From positions 62,001 to 126,000 of the forward strand of contig CAZRDX010000007.1 of assembly GCA_964599235.1 (NCBI GenBank): a stretch of DNA of 64,000 nt, in the 5' to 3' direction. Numbering within the stretch: the first letter of the stretch is position 1; each line of letters starts with the position of its first letter. This document shows positions 18,127 through 26,265 of this stretch, one piece after another. The DNA comes from DRPN01 sp964599235. GTDB taxonomy: Bacteria > Bacteroidota > Bacteroidia > Bacteroidales > VadinHA17. The translations under genes and the position numbers were made by a program. Below the pieces are notes generated by a model, which was not told the DNA's origin, searched no databases, and saw only the letters and a list, made by a program, of their open reading frames with translations.

Positions 18127-18399
18127 ATGAACAAAGCTGAATTGATCGAAGCCATTGCCAGCAAAGCCGGATTGTCGAAAGCCGACGCCAAGAAAGCGTT
18201 GGATGCTTTTGTGGAAGCTACGAGCGACGCTCTGAAAAAGGGTGACCGTGTTGCTCTGGTGGGATTCGGTTCCTTCTCCGTAAGCGAAAGAGGCGCCAGG
18301 ACCGGTCGTAACCCGCAGACGGGCCAGCCGATCAAGATCGCTGCTAAAAAAGTGGTGAAATTCAAGGCAGGCAGTGAGCTGGCTTCCAAGGTCAATTAA
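18127..18399 (+). CDS. hup: HU-family DNA-binding protein
   Basis: 90 residues, the standard HU/IHF length. It starts MNKAELIEAIASKAGLSKADAKKALDAF and ends with the beta-arm and KVVKFKAGSELASKVN helix typical of HU. The DNA-intercalating arm contains RTGRNPQTGQPIKI, with the conserved NP pair. It bends DNA and compacts the nucleoid as a homodimer. A strong consensus promoter and a dedicated terminator mark it as a monocistronic, highly expressed gene. Confidence 0.97.
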   Translation: MNKAELIEAIASKAGLSKADAKKALDAFVEATSDALKKGDRVALVGFGSFSVSERGARTGRNPQTGQPIKIAAKKVVKFKAGSELASKVN

Positions 18400-18425
18400 G
18401 AAGAGCCTGAAAAGGAAAGAAAAAG

Positions 18426-18449
18426 AGGAGCACGACGTGCTCCTTTTTT
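18426..18449 (+). terminator. Terminator of the HU gene
   Basis: AGGAGCAC-GAC-GTGCTCCT hairpin followed by seven T residues. The end of the U-tract overlaps the candidate -7 box of the next gene. Confidence 0.9.
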
Positions 18450-18457
18450 TATTTTTG
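18450..18457 (+). promoter_or_regulatory. Candidate -7 element (TATTTTTG) directly before trmH
   Basis: It matches TAnnTTTG and ends 7 nt before the trmH ATG. No TTTG -33 box is present at the right distance. If used, the transcript would be leaderless or nearly so. Confidence 0.4.
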
Positions 18458-18464
18458 CAGGATC

Positions 18465-19148
18465 ATGGACAAGGCACTGATCCGATATCTGGAAGGTTTC
18501 ATCACAGAGCGCAGGAGAGCACTTTTCCGCAAGGTGCTGGAACACCGCACCCGATACCTGACGGTAGTGCTGGAGGATCTCTACCAGCCTCACAACGCCA
18601 GTGCGGTGCTGCGGAGTTGCGAATGTTTCGGCATCCAGGACGTACACATTATCGAGAACCGCAACAAGTACACGGTCAACCCGGATATCGCTTTGGGTGC
18701 TTCGAAATGGCTCAATCTGATCAAATACCATGGCGAAGAGAACAATACCCGACGGGCTGTGGAGAGCCTGCGTGGACAAGGATACCGTATTGTCGTGACC
18801 GTTCCCGGTGAGGCGGCCACCCCCCTCGAACGGTTTGACCTGAGCCGGGGCAAAGCCGCCCTCTTCTTCGGCACCGAAATGAACGGCCTCACCGATACCG
18901 CCATCAGCATGGCCGACGAAAAACTGGTGATCCCCATGTATGGTTTCACCGAGAGCTTCAACATCTCCGTATCGGCAGGGATCATCCTCAGTCATCTTGT
19001 ACCTCGTCTGCACCGGTCGGAAGGATGGCAACTATCCCCTGAAGAAAAGGAAACGATCTACTTTGAATGGCTTAAAAGGTCGATCCGGTCTTCCGACCGG
19101 ATCATCGAAGAATGGACAAAAGAGCATGCCCGGCAGGGGAATAGGTGA
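18465..19148 (+). CDS. trmH: TrmH-type SpoU methyltransferase (tRNA 2'-O-methylation)
   Basis: 227 residues with the three SPOUT motifs: motif 1 NASAVLRSCECFGIQDVHIIE (catalytic Arg in VLRSCE), motif 2 AALFFGTEMNGLT, motif 3 IPMYGFTESFNISVSAGIIL. This is the knotted SAM-dependent fold; length and motifs best match TrmH, which methylates the ribose of G18 in tRNAs. The N-terminus (ALIRYLEGFITERRRALFRKVLEHRTRYLTVVLEDLY) fits that subgroup. The exact target is by homology only. It follows the HU terminator directly. Confidence 0.9.
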   Translation: MDKALIRYLEGFITERRRALFRKVLEHRTRYLTVVLEDLYQPHNASAVLRSCECFGIQDVHIIENRNKYTVNPDIALGASKWLNLIKYHGEENNTRRAVESLRGQGYRIVVTVPGEAATPLERFDLSRGKAALFFGTEMNGLTDTAISMADEKLVIPMYGFTESFNISVSAGIILSHLVPRLHRSEGWQLSPEEKETIYFEWLKRSIRSSDRIIEEWTKEHARQGNR

Positions 19149-19211
19149 GAAGTGGTTTTTTTGGTGTAATTTTTCTATTTTTGACCTGTTGGGCAAGCAA
19201 ATCCCCAGAGG

Positions 19212-19910
19212 ATGAAGTGTATCATCATAGAAGACGACGAACTCTCCCGGAAGGTATTGGAGGAATACATCCGCAAGACCGACCATCTGGAGCTGGTGGC
19301 ATCCTATCACAATGCCATTGATGCGATCAACCATCTGGGACGTGATACAAAGGTCGACCTGGTGTTTCTCGATATCGAACTGCCCCAGATGTCGGGGGTG
19401 GAATTTCTCGAAAGCCTGCAGGCACCGCCCCAGGTGATCATCACCACCTCAAAAGACAAGTATGCCGTACAGGCTTTTGATTTCAACGTTACCGACTATC
19501 TCCTCAAACCCATTCGATATCCTCGCTTTTACAAGGCCGTGGACAAGGCCTTCAAGATGGAGAAGCTGTACGAGGTAAACCGTATTGACGATGAGATCTT
19601 CATCAAGAAGAATTCCACCCTCATCAAGCTGGCTTATGATGACATCCTCTGGATCGAGGCCCTGGAGAATTACGTGGTGCTCAACACCGAGAACGACAAA
19701 TACACCATCCATTTCACGATGAAGGCAATGGAAAAGACATTGCCCAAATACAAATTCCTGCGCATCCACCGTTCTTATATCGTGAACCTCCGGAAGGTCT
19801 CGGCCATCAAAGAGAAGAAACTGGTACTGAACTTTTCGGGAAAGACGCAGGAGCTGCCCATCGGAAAATCGTACCGGGAGCGGCTGCTGAAGGAGATCCG
19901 AACGATGTAA
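19212..19910 (+). CDS. LytTR-family response regulator
   Basis: 232 residues. The N-terminal receiver domain (1-~120) has the acidic pair (IIEDDE), the phospho-acceptor Asp in VFLDIELPQMSG, Thr in ITTSKD and Lys in YLLKPI. The C-terminal LytTR DNA-binding domain (~135-232) contains DILWIEALENYVVL and FLRIHRSYIVNLRKV. No histidine kinase lies in the window, although such regulators usually pair with LytS/YehU-like kinases. A candidate -7 element TATTTTTG is at 19176-19183. The gene is followed 13 bp later by an aminotransferase and probably shares its transcript. Confidence 0.93.
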   Translation: MKCIIIEDDELSRKVLEEYIRKTDHLELVASYHNAIDAINHLGRDTKVDLVFLDIELPQMSGVEFLESLQAPPQVIITTSKDKYAVQAFDFNVTDYLLKPIRYPRFYKAVDKAFKMEKLYEVNRIDDEIFIKKNSTLIKLAYDDILWIEALENYVVLNTENDKYTIHFTMKAMEKTLPKYKFLRIHRSYIVNLRKVSAIKEKKLVLNFSGKTQELPIGKSYRERLLKEIRTM

Positions 19911-19923
19911 GAGATCCAAGGTG

Positions 19924-21114
19924 ATGGACAGGAGATCGCTTTTCCTGGAACATATTGCCCAGACCTCCTCCGATCCGCTGTACCTGCGCCCCGTCGAAGC
20001 ACGGGGTACGGTGATCCGGGACGCTGAAGGACGGGAATATCTGGATATGGTGGCCGGTATCTCGGTCACCAACATGGGGCATGGTCATCCGGCGGTTATC
20101 AAGGCCATCCGGGAACAGACCGAGCGTTATCTTCATCTGATGGTCTACGGGGAGTTCGATCAGGCTCCCCAGACGGAATATGCGGCGGCACTGGCCTCGG
20201 TCCTGCCTTCTTCCCTGAGCGTGGTCTATTTTGTCACCTCGGGCAGTGAGGCGGTGGAAGGGGCCCTGAAACTGGCAAAACGCTATACGGGTCGTCATGA
20301 AGTGGTAAGTTTCCACAAGGCCTATCATGGCAGTACGACCGGCGCGCTGAGCGTGATGGGCGGGGATGACTATTCCCGGGCCTACCGTCCGCTGGTGCCA
20401 GGTGTACAACGGATCCCCTTCAACGATCCTGAAGCATTGGAGAGGATCACCCACAAGACAGCCTGTGTGCTGGTGGAACCCGTGCAGGGTGAAGCCGGGG
20501 TCATTCCTCCCGCGCCGGGTTACCTGGAGGCTTTACGGAAGCGCTGCAAGGAAACGGGAACGCTCCTCCTTTATGACGAGGTGCAGACCGGTTTGGGCCG
20601 TACGGGCGAGCTGTTCGCATTCATGAAATACGGCGTGGCTCCCGACATTCTCATCCTCGCCAAGGCCCTGGGAGGCGGGCTACCTCTGGGAGCTTTCATC
20701 ACCTCCCCCAAGATCATGAACGCCCTCAGCCATCACCCCCCGCTCGGTCATATCACTACTTTCGGCGGTCACCCTCTTTCCTGTGCAGCAGGTCTCGCTG
20801 CCTTCCGCGAGCTGCTCGCTTCGGGCATCATGAAGGAAGTAGCTTCAAAAGAAAAGTTCATCAGGGAAAAGATGCAACATCCTCTGATCCGGGAAGTACG
20901 CAGTTCAGGCCTGCTTTTTGCCATCGACCTTCCCGACAGGGAGACCGCAGAAAAGACCGTACGACGGGCACTGGAAAAAGGAGTGATCAGCGACTGGTTC
21001 CTTTTCCGGGAAGAAGCATTCCGCATCTCTCCCCCGCTGACGATCACCTACGAGGAACTGGAACAGGGATGCAACATCTTCCTCGAAACGCTCGACGAGA
21101 TAAGGAAGCGTTAA
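19924..21114 (+). CDS. Class III PLP-dependent aminotransferase (acetylornithine aminotransferase-like)
   Basis: 396 residues. A GTG one codon earlier is possible, but ATG 19924 is preferred. The fold-type I features are present: TSGSEAVEGALKLAKRYTG, the cofactor-stacking region FHKAYHGSTTGALS, LLLYDEVQTGLGRTG with Asp218, the PLP Lys247 in ILAKALGGGLPLG, and TTFGGHPLSCAAG. This subgroup includes ArgD, GabT and other omega-aminotransferases. No arginine-biosynthesis neighbours are present, and its partner is a LytTR regulator upstream, so the amine substrate is left open. Confidence 0.88.
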   Translation: MDRRSLFLEHIAQTSSDPLYLRPVEARGTVIRDAEGREYLDMVAGISVTNMGHGHPAVIKAIREQTERYLHLMVYGEFDQAPQTEYAAALASVLPSSLSVVYFVTSGSEAVEGALKLAKRYTGRHEVVSFHKAYHGSTTGALSVMGGDDYSRAYRPLVPGVQRIPFNDPEALERITHKTACVLVEPVQGEAGVIPPAPGYLEALRKRCKETGTLLLYDEVQTGLGRTGELFAFMKYGVAPDILILAKALGGGLPLGAFITSPKIMNALSHHPPLGHITTFGGHPLSCAAGLAAFRELLASGIMKEVASKEKFIREKMQHPLIREVRSSGLLFAIDLPDRETAEKTVRRALEKGVISDWFLFREEAFRISPPLTITYEELEQGCNIFLETLDEIRKR

Positions 21115-21128
21115 AGAAAGGCCGGAAC

Positions 21129-21962
21129 ATGTCCAACAATATACCGACGAACATCCTGCTTGTACTTCTCCTGTCGCTCTCTTCTCATCTGCTATGGGGG
21201 AGCAACGGAAAGACAGGTATGCACCTGGCCGAAGAGCGGATCAACCACTGGCTGGATGCGCTTGCCGCTGCGCCGGCCGAGGAGGAAAGATCCATCTACA
21301 ACGATTCGATCCTTCTCCTCATGAGAAAGGTGCTGAACACGCCGGCAAGCTTCAGTTATCCTTTCGATTCGCTAAAAAGAATGGGAGTGGTCTATCCTCC
21401 CGACAGTACGTTCCGGATCTTCACATGGAACCTGGTAAAGGATGACGGAACCTACCGTCATTTCGGGATGATCCAGCACAGCAGCGGCCGTCTTACCGAG
21501 CTGAAGGATGAAGGGCGTCAGATAAAAGATCCCTGCCGGGCGGTCCTGCCCCCCGACCAATGGTACGGAGCCCTTTATTACCGGATTCTGCAGAACCGCT
21601 GGCGCAACACCACCTACTACACACTGCTGGGATTGTCCCTCAACAACTCCCTCACCACCCGGAAGGTGATCGACGTGCTCACTTTCGACCGGAAAGGAAC
21701 AGCCCGTTTCGGAGCCCCTCTGTTCGAGATGCAGGACAGTATCTGCGACCGGGTGATCTTCGAGTTCAGCGCAAGGGTGTCCATGTTGCTGCATTACGAT
21801 GACCGGATGGGAATGATCGTCTTTGACCACCTCTCCCCCGCCCTGCCCCGATACAAAGGGATGGCTCAGTATTACGGCCCGGACTCCTCCTACGACGGGT
21901 TTTTCTTTTACAAAGGAAAGTGGCGTTTACGGGAAGATCTTGATGTCCGGAACAAAGAGTGA
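21129..21962 (+). CDS. Secreted protein of unknown function
   Basis: 277 residues from the ATG at 21129, 14 bp after the aminotransferase. A signal peptide is clear (NIPTNILLVLLLSLSSHLLWGSNG). The mature part has no motif I recognise; it is rich in aromatic residues and ends in short repeated beta-like segments (RVIFEFSARVSMLLHYDDRMGMIVFDHLSP, YYGPDSSYDGFFFYKGKWRL). It is probably a periplasmic beta-rich protein of the kind widespread and unnamed in Bacteroidota. Operon position suggests a link to the LytTR/aminotransferase genes. Confidence 0.75.
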   Translation: MSNNIPTNILLVLLLSLSSHLLWGSNGKTGMHLAEERINHWLDALAAAPAEEERSIYNDSILLLMRKVLNTPASFSYPFDSLKRMGVVYPPDSTFRIFTWNLVKDDGTYRHFGMIQHSSGRLTELKDEGRQIKDPCRAVLPPDQWYGALYYRILQNRWRNTTYYTLLGLSLNNSLTTRKVIDVLTFDRKGTARFGAPLFEMQDSICDRVIFEFSARVSMLLHYDDRMGMIVFDHLSPALPRYKGMAQYYGPDSSYDGFFFYKGKWRLREDLDVRNKE

Positions 21963-22009
21963 TTTTTCCCGCACGTGTTTTTTTCCTAAATTGCAAAAAA
22001 GCCTTTCCC

Positions 22010-22552
22010 ATGGCCCTGGCGAAAAAAACAAGGAACCTTGCCCGGATCTATCTCATCGATGAATTAAAGCACCATTATGATGAGATCATGGGAAAGTATG
22101 ACAGGCCGGGAAAATACCGGACCCGCGCTTACACCTCCGAGCATCGTTTCTTCCAGGAGCTGGAGAAGGACCGTCCTCCCGTGGGGGCTCCGAAGATCCT
22201 CATCTATGTGGCCAACCGTCACCTCACGGCCGAAGATCCTTTGAAAGATCTGTTGCGTTTTCTTGATAAGCTGAACACCCTTGCCAAGGGATTCGAAGTG
22301 ATCGTGGTCACCTCCCAGAAAATCGGCGAGAACGAACGACATCTCCGGGATGCCGGGGTTCTTTCGCTTATCCCTGACAATGAGAATGCCCTGTTGCGCA
22401 TCGACAACTTCATCAAGGCCAGTATCAGCCGCCATACCATCCGGATGAAGAAAAAAGCGGCCAAACGCGCCCTGCGTGTGCTGGGCCTCTACATCCTATT
22501 GGTCATCCTTCTTTTGATCATCGCACGGAACATCTATCCCCGGTACTTCTGA
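22010..22552 (+). CDS. Protein of unknown function with a C-terminal membrane anchor
   Basis: 180 residues from the ATG at 22010 (MALAKKTRNLARIYLIDEL); an earlier GTG frame start is unlikely. The N-terminal ~150 residues are soluble and mixed alpha/beta (APKILIYVANRHLTAEDPLKDLLRFLDKL, FEVIVVTSQKIGE), superficially like a small Rossmann or receiver-type fold. The very C-terminus is one hydrophobic helix (VLGLYILLVILLLIIARNIY) followed by only PRYF. The cytosolic domain would thus be tail-anchored in the membrane. No family recognised. Confidence 0.75.
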   Translation: MALAKKTRNLARIYLIDELKHHYDEIMGKYDRPGKYRTRAYTSEHRFFQELEKDRPPVGAPKILIYVANRHLTAEDPLKDLLRFLDKLNTLAKGFEVIVVTSQKIGENERHLRDAGVLSLIPDNENALLRIDNFIKASISRHTIRMKKKAAKRALRVLGLYILLVILLLIIARNIYPRYF

Positions 22553-22749
22553 ACCTGTCCGTTCACCCGCATGGCCAGCCGGTTACCCGCCACGGCCATC
22601 TGCTGAACAGTTCTTTTTACCCGGAACGGACCGGTCAGCCCAAAAAGGAAGGAAGAGAACATAACCGTTCTGCTGTACGAAGATCACGGGAAAGAAGAAG
22701 AAAGAAGAAGTGAGTCCGGAGGCAGGTTGGCAGCCCTCTTGAGTCAGAA

Positions 22750-23526
22750 TCAGAAGAAGGAGGTGAACAGGAGGTCGGCCAGGCCTGTCAGCTTGACGGC
22801 CGAGGCGATGAGGGCCACGAGGAGGATGATCCGCACGAAACGGGGCCCCCAGCTCACCGCCACGCGGGTACCCAACCACGCTCCCGTCATGTTGCCGAGG
22901 GCCAGCACCAGTCCCAGCACATAATCCACCTGACCGGCGTGGATGAAGATAGCCAGGGCCAGAGGGGTATAAAGGAGGATAACGAACACTTTCAGTGCAT
23001 TGGCCTTCACCAGGTCGGCCCCGCCACCTATCACCAGACCCGCCAGCAGGAAAAACCCCACGCCTGCCTGGATGAAGCCGCCATATATACCGATCAGAAA
23101 AAAAAGGATGACGAGGAACACTTTCCGCCGGGGGGTCATGGCCACCTCCCGTCCCTGCAACCACCGGGAAGGTTTGAAGAGGATCAGCCCCACCATGATG
23201 AGGAGCAGGATCCCAATGGTCCGCCGCATCATTTCCTCATTCAGATGCACGGCAATGCGGGCACCCGCCACAGCCCCTGCCACGGCAGGGAGGGCGAACA
23301 ACAGTCCTTCACGGAAGGAAAGCACTTTCTTCCGGCGGAAGCCTCCCACACTCACCACATTCTGAAGAAGGATGGCAATGCGGTTGGTGCCGTTGGCCAC
23401 ATTGGCAGGAAGGCCCAGGAACATCAAAAAAGGAAGGGTAAGCAAAGAACCGCTACCCGCCAGCGTATTGACAAAACCTGCCAGAAGCCCCACCGCCACT
23501 ACCGCCGGATACAAATACCACTCCAT
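22750..23526 (-). CDS. TSUP-family (TauE/SafE) anion exporter
   Basis: 258 residues with about eight membrane helices. It starts YPAVVAVGLLAGFVNTLAGSGSLLTLPFLMFLGLP, the TSUP signature with the conserved GxGSLLTxPxL pattern, and shows the internal repeat (IGIYGGFIQAGVGFFLLAGLVIGG). Family members export sulfite, sulfoacetate or related small anions. It lies 22 bp downstream of a single-domain receiver protein on the same strand. The 197-bp gap to its left (22553-22749) shows no feature. Substrate unknown. Confidence 0.9.
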   Translation of the reverse strand: MEWYLYPAVVAVGLLAGFVNTLAGSGSLLTLPFLMFLGLPANVANGTNRIAILLQNVVSVGGFRRKKVLSFREGLLFALPAVAGAVAGARIAVHLNEEMMRRTIGILLLIMVGLILFKPSRWLQGREVAMTPRRKVFLVILFFLIGIYGGFIQAGVGFFLLAGLVIGGGADLVKANALKVFVILLYTPLALAIFIHAGQVDYVLGLVLALGNMTGAWLGTRVAVSWGPRFVRIILLVALIASAVKLTGLADLLFTSFF

Positions 23527-23548
23527 GCCTATACCACACCTTGCGGGA

Positions 23549-23941
23549 TCAGTCCACAGGTTCCAGGATGTCCTTCACCGAAGCCAGCAGATTGTCTTTC
23601 AGGGACTCATCCTTGATGATGTAGTCGTTCATGCCCAGCCGTGCCAGCTCCAGCACCACCCCGCCACTGTCCTGTCCCGAGAGCATGATCACCGGCATGT
23701 TGGGATACTTTTCACGTATGCGTGCAAAGACCTCCTTGCCGTTCATCACCTCCCTGCCGGGGGAAGTGAACAGATAATCAAGGACGATGAGATCGGGGAC
23801 TTCCTTCTCCAAAGCCTGCAGACATTCCTCTCCATATTTGAACACTTCCACCCGGTATCCTTCGCCGGAGAGACTGCTTTCCACAAGCTTCAGGATGAAC
23901 GGGTCATCATCCACGACATATATGAGCTTGACATTCTCCAT
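23549..23941 (-). CDS. Single-domain response regulator (CheY-like receiver)
   Basis: 130 residues, a receiver domain only. Acidic pair in YVVDDDPF, phospho-acceptor Asp in LIVLDYLFTSPG, Ser in IMLSGQDS, Lys in YIIKDESL. A few extra residues (TSPGREVMNG) sit after the phospho-acceptor Asp. No output domain follows, so it acts by protein-protein contact or as a phosphate relay. It is upstream of the TSUP transporter in an apparent two-gene operon; no kinase is nearby. Confidence 0.9.
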   Translation of the reverse strand: MENVKLIYVVDDDPFILKLVESSLSGEGYRVEVFKYGEECLQALEKEVPDLIVLDYLFTSPGREVMNGKEVFARIREKYPNMPVIMLSGQDSGGVVLELARLGMNDYIIKDESLKDNLLASVKDILEPVD

Positions 23942-24006
23942 CGGCAGGATCGGCTGCGACCTGTGTTAAAAATAGTACAAACTTCCCAAAAAAACAACCA
24001 TTCCCG

Positions 24007-25299
24007 TTACCAGGCAAAAAGCGGTCTGTCGGCCATCATTTCATTGACCTCCTTTTTCACCCCGGCAATGAGCTGTTCATCCTCGATGTTCATGATGACG
24101 CGGTCGATCAGGTCGACGATGGCACGCATCTCTTCTTCTCCCAACCCGCGGGTGGTGACGGCCGGGGTACCCAGCCGCAGACCGGAGGTTTGCAGCGGCG
24201 GTCGGCTGTCGAACGGCACCATGTTCTTGTTGACGGTGATATCCGCCTTCACCAGTGCATTCTCCACCTGTTTGCCGGTGATCTCCGGCACCTTGGTACG
24301 CAGGTCGATCAGCAGGGAGTGGTTGTCTGTGCCTCCGGAGATGACCTTGTAGCCCTTCGAGATGAAGGACTCGGCCATCACGCGTGCATTGTTCTTCACT
24401 CTCTTCTGATACTCCCTGAATTCCGGTTGCAGGGCCTCCCAGAAAGCCACGGCCTTGGCGGCGATGACATGTTCCAGAGGCCCTCCCTGCACGCCCGGGA
24501 AAACGGCCGAGTTGAGCAACGACGACATCTTGCGCACCACGCCTTTTTTGGTCTTTTTGCCCCAGGGGTTCTCAAAATCCTTGCCCATGAGGATGATCCC
24601 TCCCCGCGGGCCACGAAGGGTCTTGTGGGTGGTGGAGGTGACGATGTGTGCATACTCCAGCGGGTTGTCGAGGAGACCTGCCGCAATCAGGCCGGCAGGA
24701 TGGGCCATGTCAACCATGAGCATCGCCCCCACCCGGTCGGCGATCTCCCGCATGCGCCGGTAGTCCCATTCCCGTGAATAGGCAGAAGCTCCTCCGATGA
24801 TGAGCTTCGGTCTCTCACGGAGGGCTATCTCCTCCATCGCATCATAATCCACTCTTCCTGTCTCCGGGTCGACCCCGTAGGCCACAGGCCGGTAAAGGAT
24901 ACCGGATGAGTTGACCGGCGACCCGTGGGAGAGGTGCCCTCCGTGGGAAAGATCAAGGCCCATGAAGGTGTCGCCCGGCTGCAGGACGGTCATCAGCACG
25001 GCCATGTTGGCCTGGGCACCCGAATGCGGCTGCACGTTCACATACTCGGCATGATAGAGTTCCTTCAGACGGTCGATGGCCAGCTGCTCCGTCTCATCCA
25101 CCACCTCACAGCCACCGTAATAACGATGGCCGGGATATCCTTCGGCATACTTGTTGGTCAGGACCGACCCCATCGCCTCCAGCACCTGGGGACTGACAAA
25201 GTTCTCCGAAGCGATCAGTTCGATACCGTTCTTCTGTCGCTGATATTCTTTCTCAATAAGATCAAAAACAAGCGGATCTTTTTTCATAACCATTCGCAT
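24007..25299 (-). CDS. glyA: Serine hydroxymethyltransferase
   Basis: 430 residues, the bacterial SHMT length. It interconverts serine and glycine with tetrahydrofolate, using PLP. Seen: the N-terminal IELIASENFVSPQVLEAMGSVLTNKYAEGYPGHRYYGG, the PLP-binding VQPHSGAQANMAV, VDMAHPAGLIAAG and the PLP-Lys loop VTSTTHKTLRGPRGG. Two ATGs lie close together; the outer one at 25299 has a GGAAG sequence upstream and is kept, while 25287 (MKKDPLVF) is an alternative. A -7-like element TACCTTTG on the minus strand at 25334-25341 is about 35 nt upstream. Confidence 0.97.
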   Translation of the reverse strand: MRMVMKKDPLVFDLIEKEYQRQKNGIELIASENFVSPQVLEAMGSVLTNKYAEGYPGHRYYGGCEVVDETEQLAIDRLKELYHAEYVNVQPHSGAQANMAVLMTVLQPGDTFMGLDLSHGGHLSHGSPVNSSGILYRPVAYGVDPETGRVDYDAMEEIALRERPKLIIGGASAYSREWDYRRMREIADRVGAMLMVDMAHPAGLIAAGLLDNPLEYAHIVTSTTHKTLRGPRGGIILMGKDFENPWGKKTKKGVVRKMSSLLNSAVFPGVQGGPLEHVIAAKAVAFWEALQPEFREYQKRVKNNARVMAESFISKGYKVISGGTDNHSLLIDLRTKVPEITGKQVENALVKADITVNKNMVPFDSRPPLQTSGLRLGTPAVTTRGLGEEEMRAIVDLIDRVIMNIEDEQLIAGVKKEVNEMMADRPLFAW

Positions 25300-25387
25300 T
25301 TAGTCTTCCTTCCGGAAGGGTCATTTCATCCTCCAAAGGTAAAAAGCAGGAAGGGGAGAAAAAATTTTTTTCCTTCTTTTTTAGTAC

Positions 25388-25418
25388 AAAAAAGTCCCGT
25401 CCGGTGTGGACGGGACTT
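25388..25418 (-). terminator. Terminator downstream of the DUF4190-like gene
   Basis: An 11-bp stem AAGTCCCGTCC / GGACGGGACTT with a 5-nt loop, followed on the minus strand by a T-run. It isolates glyA from the upstream small membrane protein gene. Confidence 0.85.
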
Positions 25419-25452
25419 CGGAGCTTTCAGGATCATAATTTTCCCGGTGGCC

Positions 25453-25746
25453 TCACAGCAGGCTCAGGGCTCCGCTGCCGGCAGCGATGCCCAGCAGGCC
25501 CAGGATCATGGTAGCCAGGAAAAGGATCATTACCAGGTCGATCAGGCTGATGACCAGTCCGGCAATGGCCAGTCCTTTTCCGGTGCCTCCCAGCTGGGAA
25601 GCTTTGCTCAGCCCGATGATGCTGAACACAAGTCCCAGGATCCACAAGATCCATCCTAAAACGGGGATCGCTCCAAAAAAGAAGGTCAGCAATGCCAGGA
25701 TGAACCCTGCCGTAGCCATACCGTTCGAGGCTTTCTTTTCTTCCAT
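25453..25746 (-). CDS. Small DUF4190-like two/three-helix membrane protein
   Basis: 97 residues. The start MEEKKASNGMATAGFILALLTFFFGAIPVLGWILWILGLVFSIIGLSKA matches the DUF4190 pattern of two hydrophobic hairpin helices. A Gly-Lys linker (GGTGKGLAIAGLVISLI) and one more helix follow. It is a paralogue of the protein at 25964-26245; both share ATAGFxLAL, WILGLVFSxxGLS and GxGLAIAGLVISL. The function of this family is not known. Confidence 0.85.
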   Translation of the reverse strand: MEEKKASNGMATAGFILALLTFFFGAIPVLGWILWILGLVFSIIGLSKASQLGGTGKGLAIAGLVISLIDLVMILFLATMILGLLGIAAGSGALSLL

Positions 25747-25963
25747 TTTTTCAATTCTTTGGTCCCGCCTACTCTTTTTTACCGGATTTTCGGCTTCCTC
25801 CGTTCATAAAGACCAGGTTCCTGTCTGCTTTGGATCAAGAAATATAAGCACGCAACAGGAGTGGCTCAGATGTAAATGTAAAAAAAAACATCTGATTTTA
25901 ACAACTCTTTTCCGTGGATGCTCACGGAAAGCCCGGAACAATAGGAATACCTGTCATTCTTTT

Positions 25964-26245
25964 TCAGAAGGGTCTGGAGATAGTTGCCAGCCCGAACAAA
26001 GCGAGGATCGCTGCCCCCAGGAGCAGGAGGAGGAGTACCCCCACAAGGCTGATCACCAGACCTGCGATGGCCAGGCCCCGTCCCGCACCGCCCCGGCTGC
26101 CTGCCTGGGAAAGACCGACAGCGCTGAACACCAGTCCTAGAAGCCAGGTGGTCCATCCCACCACAGGCAGCCAGAAGAACATAAGGGTCACGAGGGCCAG
26201 CACAAAGCCCGCCGTAGCCATTCCGTTGGTATTGTCGTTGCTCAT
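25964..26245 (-). CDS. Small DUF4190-like membrane protein, second copy
   Basis: 93 residues from the ATG at 26245 (MSNDNTNGMATAGFVLALVTLMFFWLPVVGW); the frame opens further upstream but would run into the ClC gene. It has the same helix-hairpin-helix layout and GRGLAIAGLVISL motif as the neighbour at 25453-25746. It begins 20 bp after the ClC stop on the same strand and may be read from that transcript. The 217-bp gap between the two copies shows nothing recognisable. Confidence 0.85.
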   Translation of the reverse strand: MSNDNTNGMATAGFVLALVTLMFFWLPVVGWTTWLLGLVFSAVGLSQAGSRGGAGRGLAIAGLVISLVGVLLLLLLGAAILALFGLATISRPF

Positions 26246-26265
26246 GATCGAATTTTTTGCAGGGT

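Noticed and set aside
25300..25387. Possible glycine riboswitch in the glyA leader
   Set aside because: The leader is short and purine/T-rich, with no tandem aptamer-like hairpins; only a -7-like element is visible.
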